64,000 nt of DNA from Sulfurospirillum_A sp029027265 (GTDB taxonomy: Bacteria > Campylobacterota > Campylobacteria > Campylobacterales > Sulfurospirillaceae). A program made the translations under genes and the position numbers. The DNA lies in assembly GCA_029027265.1 (NCBI GenBank), contig CP093061.1, forward strand, positions 2,294,001 through 2,358,000, read 5' to 3'. Below are positions 25,984 through 34,849 of the stretch, in pieces. The notes under the pieces were generated by a model. The model saw nothing but the letters and a program-made list of their open reading frames with translations. It did not search any database and had not been told where the DNA came from. Position 1 is the stretch's first letter, and the number at the start of each line of letters is the position of its first letter.

Positions 25984-26932
25984 TATTTTAGAAGAATTAA
26001 AAAAGGGCAAAAACCTATTAGCATTCTCAGCAGGGGGCGACTCCACTGCACTTTTTTTTATGCTTAAAGCTTTACATGTAGAGTTTGATATAGCAATAGT
26101 TAATTACCAAACAAGAGAGCAGAGTTTTGCTGAAACCCAATACGCAAACTCTTTAGCTAAAGAGTTTAACAAAGAGTGTTATATCTTTACATGTAAGCTT
26201 GAACTCAACAATTTTGAACATAATGCAAGAGCGACAAGATATGATTTTTTTGAAGAAATCATAAAAAAACACTCTTACAATACTCTTCTTACTGCTCACC
26301 ACCTAAACGATAAACTAGAGTGGTTTTTAATGCAACTTTCCAAAGGAGCTGGAGCAGTTGAGCTTAGTGGCATGAGTGAAATTGAAGACAATGAAAACTA
26401 TAAAACTCTGCGTCCTCTTCTTCACGTTGATAAGAATGAGATTTTAAACTTCTTACATGTACACAAAATCAAGCATTTCTTGGACTCTTCAAATAGTGAT
26501 AAAAAGTACTTTAGAAATCAAATTCGTGAAGAGTTTGCAAACTCTTTTTGTAATCAATTTTCAAGTGGAATCAAAAAGAGTTTTGAATATCTTGAAAATG
26601 ACAAACAAAGGCTACTGCCTAAAGAGATAGAACGACAAAAAAACCTATTTATTCTAAAAAGAGATGAAGATGACTTAATAAATATTCGAGGTATTGATAG
26701 AATTGTAAAAAAACTTGGAGTTCTACTAAGCAGTGCTATGAGAGAGGAGATACTAAAAACAAAAAATTGTATAGTCTCATCAAAAATTGCTATTGCTTTC
26801 AATATTGAAAAAATCTACATTTGCCCAGTAGTTAATGTAAATATGGATAAAAAATTTAAAGAAAAATGTAGAGTTAAAAAAATACCTTCTAAAATAAGAC
26901 CTTACATGTACAAGGAAAATATAACTATTTAG
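25955..26932 (+). CDS. tilS: tRNA(Ile)-lysidine synthetase
   Basis: 325 aa; modifies the wobble C of the AUA-reading tRNA-Ile to lysidine. The PP-loop is FSAGGDSTALFF, with Ala where most TilS have Gly, followed by TAHHLNDKLEW and IRPLLHVDKNEI-type motifs. There is no ATG before the PP-loop. TTG 25955 lies ten bases after a GGAGA and is preferred; TTG 25940 is the other option. It overlaps rimO. Two TACATGTA copies fall in codons for LHV and FTCK. Short relative to E. coli TilS, as it lacks the long C-terminal domain. Confidence 0.85.
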   Translation: MLALPKFSSNILEELKKGKNLLAFSAGGDSTALFFMLKALHVEFDIAIVNYQTREQSFAETQYANSLAKEFNKECYIFTCKLELNNFEHNARATRYDFFEEIIKKHSYNTLLTAHHLNDKLEWFLMQLSKGAGAVELSGMSEIEDNENYKTLRPLLHVDKNEILNFLHVHKIKHFLDSSNSDKKYFRNQIREEFANSFCNQFSSGIKKSFEYLENDKQRLLPKEIERQKNLFILKRDEDDLINIRGIDRIVKKLGVLLSSAMREEILKTKNCIVSSKIAIAFNIEKIYICPVVNVNMDKKFKEKCRVKKIPSKIRPYMYKENITI

Positions 26933-27455
26933 TTGAGTTTATATCATAAACTTTTATAGTAAATGCAGAGCTTATTTTACTTGCATTAGATTCCATAAGT
27001 ATAGGAAAATCTGCTTGCACTATATTTTCATATCTGTTTAAACCTTCTAAAAAGATATAAAAATTCGTAGGACTTTTTAGAGATGAACTTACGTTTAACT
27101 CATACTCTACAAACTCTTTTTTATGTGCTTTTTTATTTACTTCTACTAAAGAGACTTGAGTAAAAAACTTACCTGCATATTTTATAAAATTGTTCGTTGA
27201 AAACTTATGCATAAAAGATGTAATAGAGCGTCTATTTTCAATATTTAAGTCACTAAATTCTACATTTCTATCACCCAGTATATTTTCTACTCTCGTTTTA
27301 TGAACAAATGCTTTTTTGTAGACGACATTTGAAGCTCTGTACTCTTTTACATTTGGTACTATAAAAAATAAAATCATAAAAAGTGTCATAACTATGAATA
27401 CTAAAAGGTATATCAATAGTTTTACAATATCTATTTTTTCCATACTTTTATCCAT
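26925..27455 (-). CDS. PilO-like membrane protein
   Basis: 176 aa. A short cytoplasmic tail, one membrane helix (about residues 11-33), a coiled-coil-like stretch, then an alpha/beta domain ending in SAFTIKVYDINSTK. Size, topology and position after a PilN-like gene match PilO/GspM of type IV pilus and type II secretion platforms. It is the last of three overlapping genes and overlaps the convergent tilS by 8 bases. Sequence identity to PilO is weak, so this is a topology- and order-based call. Confidence 0.5.
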   Translation of the reverse strand: MDKSMEKIDIVKLLIYLLVFIVMTLFMILFFIVPNVKEYRASNVVYKKAFVHKTRVENILGDRNVEFSDLNIENRRSITSFMHKFSTNNFIKYAGKFFTQVSLVEVNKKAHKKEFVEYELNVSSSLKSPTNFYIFLEGLNRYENIVQADFPILMESNASKISSAFTIKVYDINSTK

Positions 27456-27973
27456 TACTCTATTCCCTCTGGATTTATGATTCTGTTTGTACTAACAAAA
27501 TTGTACCAACCCTCATCTGTTAGATAAAATATAGTATTACTAGTATGAAATATAGACTTCAAAGGAGCTGCTAAAAGAAACTCATAAGCATCTCTTGTAG
27601 GGGTTACACCATAAATAATAAGTGAATCTTTTTCCATTATAACCTTATTTAAAGTAATCTGGTCAGGCACTAAATCAAACAGGTTTTTCATACTATCTTT
27701 TAAAATGATATTGTTCGCATATATCTCTTCTGCTACTGCTTTTTGTCTTAATATAAAACTTATTTTTTCATCTATGCCATCTATATTTCTCTCTAGCATA
27801 GCTCTTGAAGTATCTAACTCTTTTGTACTGCTTTTAAAATCAAAATTTTTATAAATCACAAATAGATTAAAAATGTTTAATAACACAAAAATAGATCCTA
27901 TAAAAGCAATCCATACTTTTGTGAACATAGTAAAAAGATATTTTTTTCTTGGGGCTATAAATGATGCTTTCAC
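27455..27973 (-). CDS. PilN-like membrane protein
   Basis: 172 aa. An N-terminal cytoplasmic segment, one membrane helix (about residues 16-40), a coiled coil, then LVPDQITLNKVIMEKDSLII, which closely matches the PilN/GspL-C strand 'P..i.L..i..e...l.l.G'. PilN bridges cytoplasmic PilM and periplasmic PilO in the alignment complex. It overlaps the PilO-like gene by one base and the PilM-like gene by four. Confidence 0.6.
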   Translation of the reverse strand: MKASFIAPRKKYLFTMFTKVWIAFIGSIFVLLNIFNLFVIYKNFDFKSSTKELDTSRAMLERNIDGIDEKISFILRQKAVAEEIYANNIILKDSMKNLFDLVPDQITLNKVIMEKDSLIIYGVTPTRDAYEFLLAAPLKSIFHTSNTIFYLTDEGWYNFVSTNRIINPEGIE

Positions 27974-29016
27974 GTTAAAGCCTCTTCTTTTGCCATATTA
28001 CATATGGTTTCACTTATGTCTATTTTATTTATCTCTATATCCATAAGAAGTTCACTCTCAATCATATCAATGAGTTCAGCACTAACTTCGTATCCGTCAT
28101 AAATAATAACAGTATCAATAAAACTACTGTTATACTGTGGATTTTTATAAAACTCTTTCAAAGATGATGTTAAGTACTTATATATCAAGATATCTCTACC
28201 AAAAAGTTCCAAGTCACTAACTTCTATTACATCTTCACTATCAAAATGTCCTGAATCATTCTCATAAGACTTTATATCTTCAAAACCTATACTATCATCA
28301 GCAGATAAGTCATCTAATTCACCTAAGGTCTCTAACTCATCCATACTATCATTATCATCATCATCCATACTACCAAGTTCAGGGATATTTTCTATGCCCT
28401 CTTCCTCTTGAGCATTTTCCCAATCTTCCTCTTCACCGCTAGAGAGATTGTCATCTGTAGTGGTTTTAAAATAAGCACCAAAAAGAAGATTTTTATCGTC
28501 AAAGACTGTGATTGTTACTGAATCTTGATGATTAAGCATATAAAGAATTTGTTTGTTTTTTGTTTTTTGTTTTTTAATAAGTGAATATTGAACCATAAAT
28601 GGAGAGTATATAAAATCAATTCCAACATTGATAAAAAGCTTTTTTACCCAATTTATATCTATAAAAGAGGCGTAAATAGACCACTTTTTACCTAAATCAA
28701 AATGAGTTACACTTTTAATATCTACACTATTTTTTTCAAAATCAATCGCAGTCATACCGCTAAAAGCACCCTGCCCCATGGACTCCAAAAAAAGAGCTAA
28801 GTATGCAAAATTGTACTTTGTTTGAAGATTATCTAAATACTTCTCCATCTTCACAGGGATATTTTCATACTCTTTCGCATCAAAATTTTTAGAAAACTTA
28901 TCTTTTACAACTCCATTTTTTACAACATTTGAGTTAATTATCCACTCATTATTTTGTTGTACTATAGATATAAAAATGTTTGAAAGATATTTTTGAAAAA
29001 CTTTAGTTAATGCCAT
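27970..29016 (-). CDS. PilM/GspL-like cytoplasmic protein with an acidic insert
   Basis: 348 aa from ATG 29016 (a GTG at 29022 is the alternative). The fold pattern (ILYMLNHQDSVTITVFDDKN, LLFGAYF, VIIYDGYEVSAELI) suggests a degenerate actin-like PilM or GspL module. A strongly acidic, low-complexity insert of about 70 residues (around 195-265) interrupts the fold. No membrane helix is seen. It heads the PilM-N-O-like set and has its own TATAAT promoter. Possibly part of a DNA-uptake or secretion machine of Campylobacterota; not demonstrated. Confidence 0.45.
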   Translation of the reverse strand: MALTKVFQKYLSNIFISIVQQNNEWIINSNVVKNGVVKDKFSKNFDAKEYENIPVKMEKYLDNLQTKYNFAYLALFLESMGQGAFSGMTAIDFEKNSVDIKSVTHFDLGKKWSIYASFIDINWVKKLFINVGIDFIYSPFMVQYSLIKKQKTKNKQILYMLNHQDSVTITVFDDKNLLFGAYFKTTTDDNLSSGEEEDWENAQEEEGIENIPELGSMDDDDNDSMDELETLGELDDLSADDSIGFEDIKSYENDSGHFDSEDVIEVSDLELFGRDILIYKYLTSSLKEFYKNPQYNSSFIDTVIIYDGYEVSAELIDMIESELLMDIEINKIDISETICNMAKEEALT

Positions 29017-29045
29017 ATACACCCATTTTAATTTATTTTGTTACT

Positions 29046-29051
29046 ATTATA
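29046..29051 (-). promoter_or_regulatory. -10 element of the PilM-N-O-like operon
   Basis: On the minus strand, TTTGGTATAAT is an extended -10 about 30 bases before the PilM-like start, in the 50-base gap after the preceding gene. Confidence 0.55.
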
Positions 29052-29076
29052 CCAAATATTAAAGCAAAAAAAGTTC

Positions 29077-29529
29077 CTAAAAAAGTTCTTCGTGTAGTTG
29101 TATAAACTTTTTTTGCATTTTTAGACTACTCTCTTGCAGTGATTCATCTGTAAGAGTTGATGGAGATAATTCATAATAACTATCTATCATAATTTCACAC
29201 ATCATTTTTACTCTTACTTTATCTGCCTTAGTATAATCTTTTTTTGAACTAATCTCATTAATTCTAACAAAATATTCATTACCCAGTTGTATGTACGCTT
29301 CATACTCTTTTGCAATCTTACTTTGTGTCATAACTGTATTTGCCATTTTGTTGTAACTATCTTCTTCATAAGCTTTTTTTGCCAAGTCATAAGCACTCTC
29401 GTAATTCCCCAGAAAATAGTATATTCTAGCTTGAATAGAGTTCTGATAAGATGAGTTAGAACTAAAAAAGTAAACACTTCCGCCAAGTAACACAAACACA
29501 AATATAATCAATTTTATCTTAGAAAGCAT
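29077..29529 (-). CDS. Membrane-anchored small helical protein, function unknown
   Basis: 150 aa. One N-terminal hydrophobic segment (LIIFVFVLLGGSVYFF) acts as signal or anchor. It is followed by an all-helical domain with a TPR-like unit (YFLGNYESAYDLAKKAYEED). It overlaps the acyltransferase gene by 11 bases, so it belongs to the miaB operon. No family recognised. Confidence 0.6.
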   Translation of the reverse strand: MLSKIKLIIFVFVLLGGSVYFFSSNSSYQNSIQARIYYFLGNYESAYDLAKKAYEEDSYNKMANTVMTQSKIAKEYEAYIQLGNEYFVRINEISSKKDYTKADKVRVKMMCEIMIDSYYELSPSTLTDESLQESSLKMQKKFIQLHEELF

Positions 29530-30157
29530 GTTTCATTAACCTCTCTTTGATTTTATCTTTTGCAGATTCTAAACTCTCACTAGTAACATAAAAAGGATCA
29601 CTATAGTAGTAGTCTAAAGTACAAAATGGCTTTGGAATTGAAAATCTATCCCAACTCTTCAGTCTCCAAGCTTTTGAAGCTCTACAGTTCATAGCAACTA
29701 TTGGAACGTTTTTCTTTTGAGCCAATACTACAGCTCCATCAGCTACGCTATAACGTGGACCTTTAGGACCATCGGGTGTTATGCCTACATCTCTTCCATT
29801 TTGGAAAGACTTAAAAGCCCCTTTTAATGCACTAACTCCACCTCTTGTTGAACTTCCACGTATACTTCCACCACCCAAAAGGTGTAAAAGCCTAGTTGCT
29901 ATCTCTCCATCGTGATGCTGGCTTACCATAACATCTATATTATTAGAGTTTCTATAATCTTTATAACCAAAAACAAGCATGGCAATCTCACCATGCCACA
30001 AAACAAATATGCTTGGTGTCTCTTTTACTTTACTCTTATCAAAATGGTATCTTTTTTTACATGTAAAGTATATAAAATAGAGGATTATATATGCCAAAGG
30101 AGGCACCAAGAGTGCCTCAAGCTTTCTTTTTGTTTTTTTACTTAAGAATTTCGCCAT
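29519..30157 (-). CDS. DUF374 lysophospholipid acyltransferase family protein
   Basis: 212 aa with an N-terminal membrane segment. The motif VLWHGEIAMLVFGYK and the later RGGVSALKGAFKSFQNGRDV and ITPDGPKGPRY are the DUF374 signature, related to the LpxL-like acyltransferases. It probably acylates lipid A or a related lipid on the inner membrane. Follows miaB with a 20-base overlap. In Helicobacter pylori the same trio occurs as HP0268-HP0269-HP0270, from memory. Confidence 0.82.
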   Translation of the reverse strand: MAKFLSKKTKRKLEALLVPPLAYIILYFIYFTCKKRYHFDKSKVKETPSIFVLWHGEIAMLVFGYKDYRNSNNIDVMVSQHHDGEIATRLLHLLGGGSIRGSSTRGGVSALKGAFKSFQNGRDVGITPDGPKGPRYSVADGAVVLAQKKNVPIVAMNCRASKAWRLKSWDRFSIPKPFCTLDYYYSDPFYVTSESLESAKDKIKERLMKHAF

Positions 30158-31439
30158 AAAGTGATAACCGTTTAGGATTTGTAATTTTTACTTTTTGTAT
30201 AGAGCCAAGTAACTTTTCGTCACCTTCAACTTGAACAAGTGCATTATTATCACTTCTTCCTGCTACCATACCATTGTTTCTAAGCTCTTCAAAATAGACT
30301 TCATAAACTACATCTTTTCTTGAAGTAGAAATTTTATCTAAAATCTCATTTTGCCTATCTTGTAGTCTTTTTAGTCTTGCTGAACCAACTTCTTTGTCTA
30401 CCTGGTTTGTAAACTCTGCTGCTTTCGTTAAAGGACGTGCTGAGTATTTAAAAGCAAAAATTTGTTCAAATTTTACCTTCTCCATAACATCCATACTATT
30501 TTCAAAGTCTTCATCACTTTCACCAGGAAAAGCCACGATAATATCAGTACTAATAGATACATCAGGAACTAACTCTCTTAGTTTCAGTGCACGATTCAAA
30601 AACCACTCTTTAGTGTAGCCACGTTTCATTTGCTCAAGTATATGAGTTGAACCACTCTGAAGTGGCATGTGCATAGATTTACATACTTTTGGGTTATTTG
30701 CAAAAGTTTCTAAAAATTTATCATCCATGTGAAGTGGATGTGGTGACGTAAAACGAATACGCTCTACCTCTTCTATCTCACTTATCATATTTAACAAATC
30801 TGAAAAATCTACTTTTTGTTTCGGTTTTGAGGAGAATCTTCTTCCATAGTTATTGACATTTTGCCCTAATAAAAATATCTCTTTTGCTCCACTTTTAGCC
30901 GCTTTTCTAGCTTCATTTATTATTAAATCAGCTGGTATTGATATTTCATCTCCACGAGTGTGAGGGACTATACAGTAAGTACATTTTTTATCACAACCTA
31001 TAGAAATATTGACAAAAGCTTTATGGGCTGAGCCTCTAAACTCACTAAAAGCATAGGTGCTTTCGTCATAATCTATGTCCACATCTACAAACTTCTCAGT
31101 ATTAACTGCTTTGACTATTTTTGAAACATTTCTTGCTCCAAGAACAAAACTAACTGATGGTGCACGTTTAAATATTTCATCACCTAGGTGACTTGCAGTA
31201 CAGCCGCAAATACCTATTTTTGCACTTTTCTTTTTAATCTTGTTAAAAACACCTATTTCAGAAAAAAGCTTATTTACAGGTTTTTCCCTCACACTACAAG
31301 TGTTTATCATAATCAAATCAGCAGCTTTTGCATCAGTGCAAAGCTCATAATTTTCTTTGCTACTAAGCTCGGCTATGATATGTTCAGTATCTCTAGTGTT
31401 CATGGCACACCCAAGAGTTTCGATATAGAGTTGCTTCAT
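30138..31439 (-). CDS. miaB: tRNA-2-methylthio-N6-dimethylallyladenosine synthase
   Basis: 433 aa radical-SAM methylthiotransferase acting on A37 of tRNAs that read U-starting codons. It shows ETLGCAMNTRDTEH, NTCSVRE and GICGCTAS (auxiliary 4Fe-4S Cys), then the radical-SAM GCDKKCTYCIVP and a C-terminal TRAM domain. CAMNTRD distinguishes it from RimO. Its start lies directly after the HP0268-like gene. Confidence 0.95.
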   Translation of the reverse strand: MKQLYIETLGCAMNTRDTEHIIAELSSKENYELCTDAKAADLIMINTCSVREKPVNKLFSEIGVFNKIKKKSAKIGICGCTASHLGDEIFKRAPSVSFVLGARNVSKIVKAVNTEKFVDVDIDYDESTYAFSEFRGSAHKAFVNISIGCDKKCTYCIVPHTRGDEISIPADLIINEARKAAKSGAKEIFLLGQNVNNYGRRFSSKPKQKVDFSDLLNMISEIEEVERIRFTSPHPLHMDDKFLETFANNPKVCKSMHMPLQSGSTHILEQMKRGYTKEWFLNRALKLRELVPDVSISTDIIVAFPGESDEDFENSMDVMEKVKFEQIFAFKYSARPLTKAAEFTNQVDKEVGSARLKRLQDRQNEILDKISTSRKDVVYEVYFEELRNNGMVAGRSDNNALVQVEGDEKLLGSIQKVKITNPKRLSLYGEILK

Positions 31440-31682
31440 TTACAGTATATGAATCTCATACATATAATCTTCTTCACCAAGACCGTACTTTACTTCACGA
31501 AGATATACACTAAAATCTTTTTCTTCAAAATGCTCTACTAAAGCCACTAAATCTTTATGTGAATTCTCTTTATCAAAATAAAATATTTTGTGACCCTCTT
31601 TTTCGATTGTCTCTTCTATCTTTGATAAAAGAATTGTTTTTGGTTTTGCGTTAATTTCATTGCGTGCTATTTTTAATTCCAT
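31440..31682 (-). CDS. HP0268-family small nuclease-like protein
   Basis: 80 aa, alpha/beta. Size, sequence character (KIARNEINAKPKTILLSKIE, VYLREVKYGLGEEDY) and place immediately upstream of miaB match HP0268 of Helicobacter pylori, reported as a small nuclease. Its stop directly abuts the miaB ATG. Divergent from nusA, with a shared promoter region of about 170 bases. Confidence 0.75.
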   Translation of the reverse strand: MELKIARNEINAKPKTILLSKIEETIEKEGHKIFYFDKENSHKDLVALVEHFEEKDFSVYLREVKYGLGEEDYMYEIHIL

Positions 31683-31771
31683 CTGGTTTACCTTATTGCA
31701 TTATTATAATCCACTAGTATAACCACTTTACAATAAAATTCGCATTAAACTTATACAAAGCAAATTTAAGA

Positions 31772-31777
31772 TATAAT
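31772..31777 (+). promoter_or_regulatory. -10 element of nusA
   Basis: TTAAGATATAATTC contains a perfect TATAAT 75 bases before the nusA ATG, in the divergent gap. The same AAGATATAAT string precedes the cytochrome c gene at 12331. Confidence 0.55.
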
Positions 31778-31851
31778 TCAACTCTTTAAAAAGCAATCCC
31801 TAAAAGTACTATTGTTAATTTATATTGCTATCAAAGTTCAAAGGTAAATTT

Positions 31852-32961
31852 ATGGAAAAAATTATAGATATTATAGAGTCAATCGCTCATGAAAAAGATT
31901 TAGATATAGAAGATGTAAAAAAGACAGTCTGTATCGCTCTTACAAAAACTGCTAAAAGAATTTATGGTGAAGATTATGATTATGAGACTATCATAAACAC
32001 TGAAACAAAATCACTAGCACTTTTTCAAAAAATTCTTGTAGTTAAAAACGATGACGAAAGACTTGAAGATGAAAAAGACAAATATACGGGTATTACTGAG
32101 GCTAAAGAAGTTGACCCAGATATTGAAGTTGGAGATGAGCTTACTTATGAGCTTCCACTAGACAATCTTGGACGTACCGCTGCTGCAACACTTCATAAAG
32201 AGTTAGAATTTCACATCCAAAGACTACTAGAAAATCAAATATTTGACAAGTACAAAAATATGATTGGTAATAGTATTTTTGGAACAGTTACAAGAGTAGA
32301 CAGCGAAGAAGCAACATATGTAGAATTTGATGAAGTTCGTGCAGTAATGCCAAGAAAAAACAGAATCAAAGGTGAAATATTTAAAGTTGGAGATGTTGTA
32401 AAAGCTGTTATTAGAAAAGTTTTTATAGATAAAGTTCATGGTATCTACGTAGAGATTTCAAGAACAAGTCCAAAGTTTCTTGAAGCTCTTTTAGCTCTTG
32501 AAGTTCCAGAGATAAAAGATGAAACAGTAATCATAAATTGTTCAGCTAGAATTCCGGGAGAGAGAGCAAAAGTAGCTTTAACTTCACTTCATCCAAACAT
32601 AGATGCAGTTGGGGCAACCGTAGGAACAAAAGGAATAAGAATCAACGCGGTAAGTGGTGAGCTAAACGGCGAAAATATTGACTGTATAGAGTACTCAAGC
32701 ATACCTGAGATTTTTATATCACGTGCACTTAGTCCTGCTATAATCTCAAATGTAAAAATTATAGATGGAAAAGCTATAGTAACACTTCCTGCTGATCAAA
32801 AGTCAAAAGCAATTGGAAAAAGTGGAATCAACATCCGCCTAACATCTATGCTAGTTAGCATGGACATAGAATTGGTAGAACTAGAAGGCGGTAGTAGCAG
32901 TGAACCAAGCGAAGCTTCAAAAGATCCTAATGCTCTTTCAAATCTATTTGGTGGAGAGTAA
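31852..32961 (+). CDS. nusA: Transcription elongation/termination factor NusA
   Basis: 369 aa. The N-terminal RNA-polymerase-binding domain (MEKIIDIIESIAHEKDL) is followed by an S1 domain (about 125-200) and KH domains with SAVGTKGIRINAVSGEL-type and AIGKSGINIRL loops. Length matches NusA lacking the C-terminal acidic repeats of E. coli. ATG 31852 follows AAAGG and gives the standard N-terminus; an upstream in-frame start at 31825 lacks a site. The region's order with miaB matches other Campylobacterota. Confidence 0.95.
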   Translation: MEKIIDIIESIAHEKDLDIEDVKKTVCIALTKTAKRIYGEDYDYETIINTETKSLALFQKILVVKNDDERLEDEKDKYTGITEAKEVDPDIEVGDELTYELPLDNLGRTAAATLHKELEFHIQRLLENQIFDKYKNMIGNSIFGTVTRVDSEEATYVEFDEVRAVMPRKNRIKGEIFKVGDVVKAVIRKVFIDKVHGIYVEISRTSPKFLEALLALEVPEIKDETVIINCSARIPGERAKVALTSLHPNIDAVGATVGTKGIRINAVSGELNGENIDCIEYSSIPEIFISRALSPAIISNVKIIDGKAIVTLPADQKSKAIGKSGINIRLTSMLVSMDIELVELEGGSSSEPSEASKDPNALSNLFGGE

Positions 32962-32968
32962 AAACTGA

Positions 32969-33001
32969 TTTACATGTAAAGAATTTTCCTTTACATGTAA
33001 A
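32969..33001. terminator. Hairpin of paired TACATGTA palindromes between nusA and the TPR gene
   Basis: Perfect 13-bp inverted repeat: TTTACATGTAAAG (32969-32981), a 7-base loop and its complement (32989-33001). It lies between the convergent nusA and TPR genes, and the stop codon of the TPR gene is inside the right arm. Same design as the hairpin at 21303-21336. Confidence 0.7.
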
Positions 33002-34847
33002 GGCTCTCAACCTCTTGTTTTAAACTCTTTATTTTTTTACTTTTTTTATTAATAACTTCTAGTTTCATAATAACTTCCATAAAAAATCTTTTTGCTAATT
33101 GTGGCTTATTCATATTTTTGTATAAATGAGCTAAATTTTCTTCTATTGATATTATTTTACTTAAATCATTTATATTCTTTGCTATTTTTATTGCTTCTTG
33201 AAAAACTTTTACTGCTTCGTCAAATTTATCATCTTTTACTAAAATTTCACCATATAACTCTTTCAAAAAACATATTTTATATTTTTCTGATTCATCTAAT
33301 AATTCTAAAGCTTTTTCATAAAATTCATAAGCTTTATCAATTTTATTTATCTCTTTATATATATTTGCATATCTTGAATACAAAGGAAGTAATTTTTTGA
33401 TTTTTGATTTTTGAAAAATTTTATGTACGATATCCAATTGATATAAAGCATCATCATACTCCTTCATAGTATAGTATATATCACTTAAATACATATATGT
33501 AAGTACTTGTTTATTATCTATTTTTAACGCCTCTTCTAATTTATTTATTGCTTTTTTAAAATCATTTTTTTGTTTATAATTTACTGAATACAACCTAATT
33601 ATGTCTAATAATTTGTCTTTTTGGTTATTCTCTTTAAAATAATTAAAGCACCATTCACAGTAAATCAAAGATTTATCGTAGTCTAACATATCAAAATATA
33701 ATGAGGCTAATCGTAAATATACATCTCCTAATGAAAATATATTTTCTTCTTTTTTATAAATCTTTACAGCTTCATTATAGCTATCAATAGCACTTTTGTA
33801 TTTATACTCAACAATATACTTTCTTGCTTTAATTACCTTAAAATTTGCTAAAATATTTTGACTATTCAAAGTCTTTGCTAATTCCGAAGCTTTTTCTAGA
33901 TACTCTTCCAATTTTAAAAGGTTCTTCTCTTGTTCATAAATACTTATGTATAGCATATATGAAGCAAGTTCTAATTCTAAATCCTTTACATATAAAAATA
34001 ACTCATTTAACTGGTCTGCATATAATAAGGCTTTTTTTAATTGATTTTTATCAAAATACAATAATCCCAAGGATTCAACTATTATTTTATAATCATTACT
34101 TTGTTTTTTATTTTTAAAAAAAGTCTCTGCTTCTAAGAGATATTTTTCTGCAATTTTATACTGTTGACTAAGCCTATAATTATTAGCTAAATGATATTTT
34201 ATTTTTAATTTCAATTCTCTATTTTTTAATTTACTTGCAATTTTTAAAGCTTCATTTCCATACTTTAAACTCAAAATAACCTTTCCACTATTTAAATTTT
34301 CTGTTGAAATCTGCATTAAAAAACTTATTTTTTGTTTTGCGTTTAAATTTTTCTTTTTTTCTTTGTATTCCTGGAGTAAATCATATAGTTTTGTTTTATT
34401 TAGGTCTTTTACAAGGTCAACTTTATACGAAGTAAAAAGATATGCAAATGTAGCTATATTGTAAAGATCTATTGCATCTGTAAGTATAGTTTTATAGTGT
34501 TTTTGATTAAATATCATAATAATTTTTAAACTATGATCAGATAAAAAATCCCTATAAAAAAGCATGTTTTTGATGAATTCATCATCTTTTTTATCAAATA
34601 AATCAAGATAAAAAAACCTTTTTTTATCTTTCTGCTCTATGATTTCATCAAATATTTTATCTGTTGTTGATATAAACTCAAATAAATCACTCATTTCATT
34701 TTTAAAATGATTTTTTAGCTCACTTGCTAACTCTTTTTTATCTACTCCAAGAAGTCCTAAAAAAGAAGTTCCCTCACAAAGATCAACAGCAGATTTAAGT
34801 TTATCTATTTGTAATAATTCTTCAGGAAGTAGTAAATCTTGAAGCAT
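32991..34847 (-). CDS. TPR protein with degenerate NTPase-like N-terminus (candidate conflict-system protein)
   Basis: 618 aa. Residues about 20-155 carry SFLGLLGVDKKELASELKNH, later FIKNMLFYRDFLSDHSLKII and DLYNIATFAYLF. This layout (a front strand with no Walker A, a 'RD.L....l.ii' segment, then a terminal '.D...i.tf.Y.F') resembles the inactive STAND (iSTAND) module known in front of TPRs in predicted bacterial conflict proteins. Residues 160-600 are about ten TPR units, e.g. SLKYGNEALKIASKL and AYEFYEKALELLDES. It starts 2 bases after the ATPase stop, so the two form one unit. AT-rich; no TACATGTA except at its stop codon. Function unknown. Confidence 0.6.
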   Translation of the reverse strand: MLQDLLLPEELLQIDKLKSAVDLCEGTSFLGLLGVDKKELASELKNHFKNEMSDLFEFISTTDKIFDEIIEQKDKKRFFYLDLFDKKDDEFIKNMLFYRDFLSDHSLKIIMIFNQKHYKTILTDAIDLYNIATFAYLFTSYKVDLVKDLNKTKLYDLLQEYKEKKKNLNAKQKISFLMQISTENLNSGKVILSLKYGNEALKIASKLKNRELKLKIKYHLANNYRLSQQYKIAEKYLLEAETFFKNKKQSNDYKIIVESLGLLYFDKNQLKKALLYADQLNELFLYVKDLELELASYMLYISIYEQEKNLLKLEEYLEKASELAKTLNSQNILANFKVIKARKYIVEYKYKSAIDSYNEAVKIYKKEENIFSLGDVYLRLASLYFDMLDYDKSLIYCEWCFNYFKENNQKDKLLDIIRLYSVNYKQKNDFKKAINKLEEALKIDNKQVLTYMYLSDIYYTMKEYDDALYQLDIVHKIFQKSKIKKLLPLYSRYANIYKEINKIDKAYEFYEKALELLDESEKYKICFLKELYGEILVKDDKFDEAVKVFQEAIKIAKNINDLSKIISIEENLAHLYKNMNKPQLAKRFFMEVIMKLEVINKKSKKIKSLKQEVESLYM

Positions 34848-34849
34848 TT

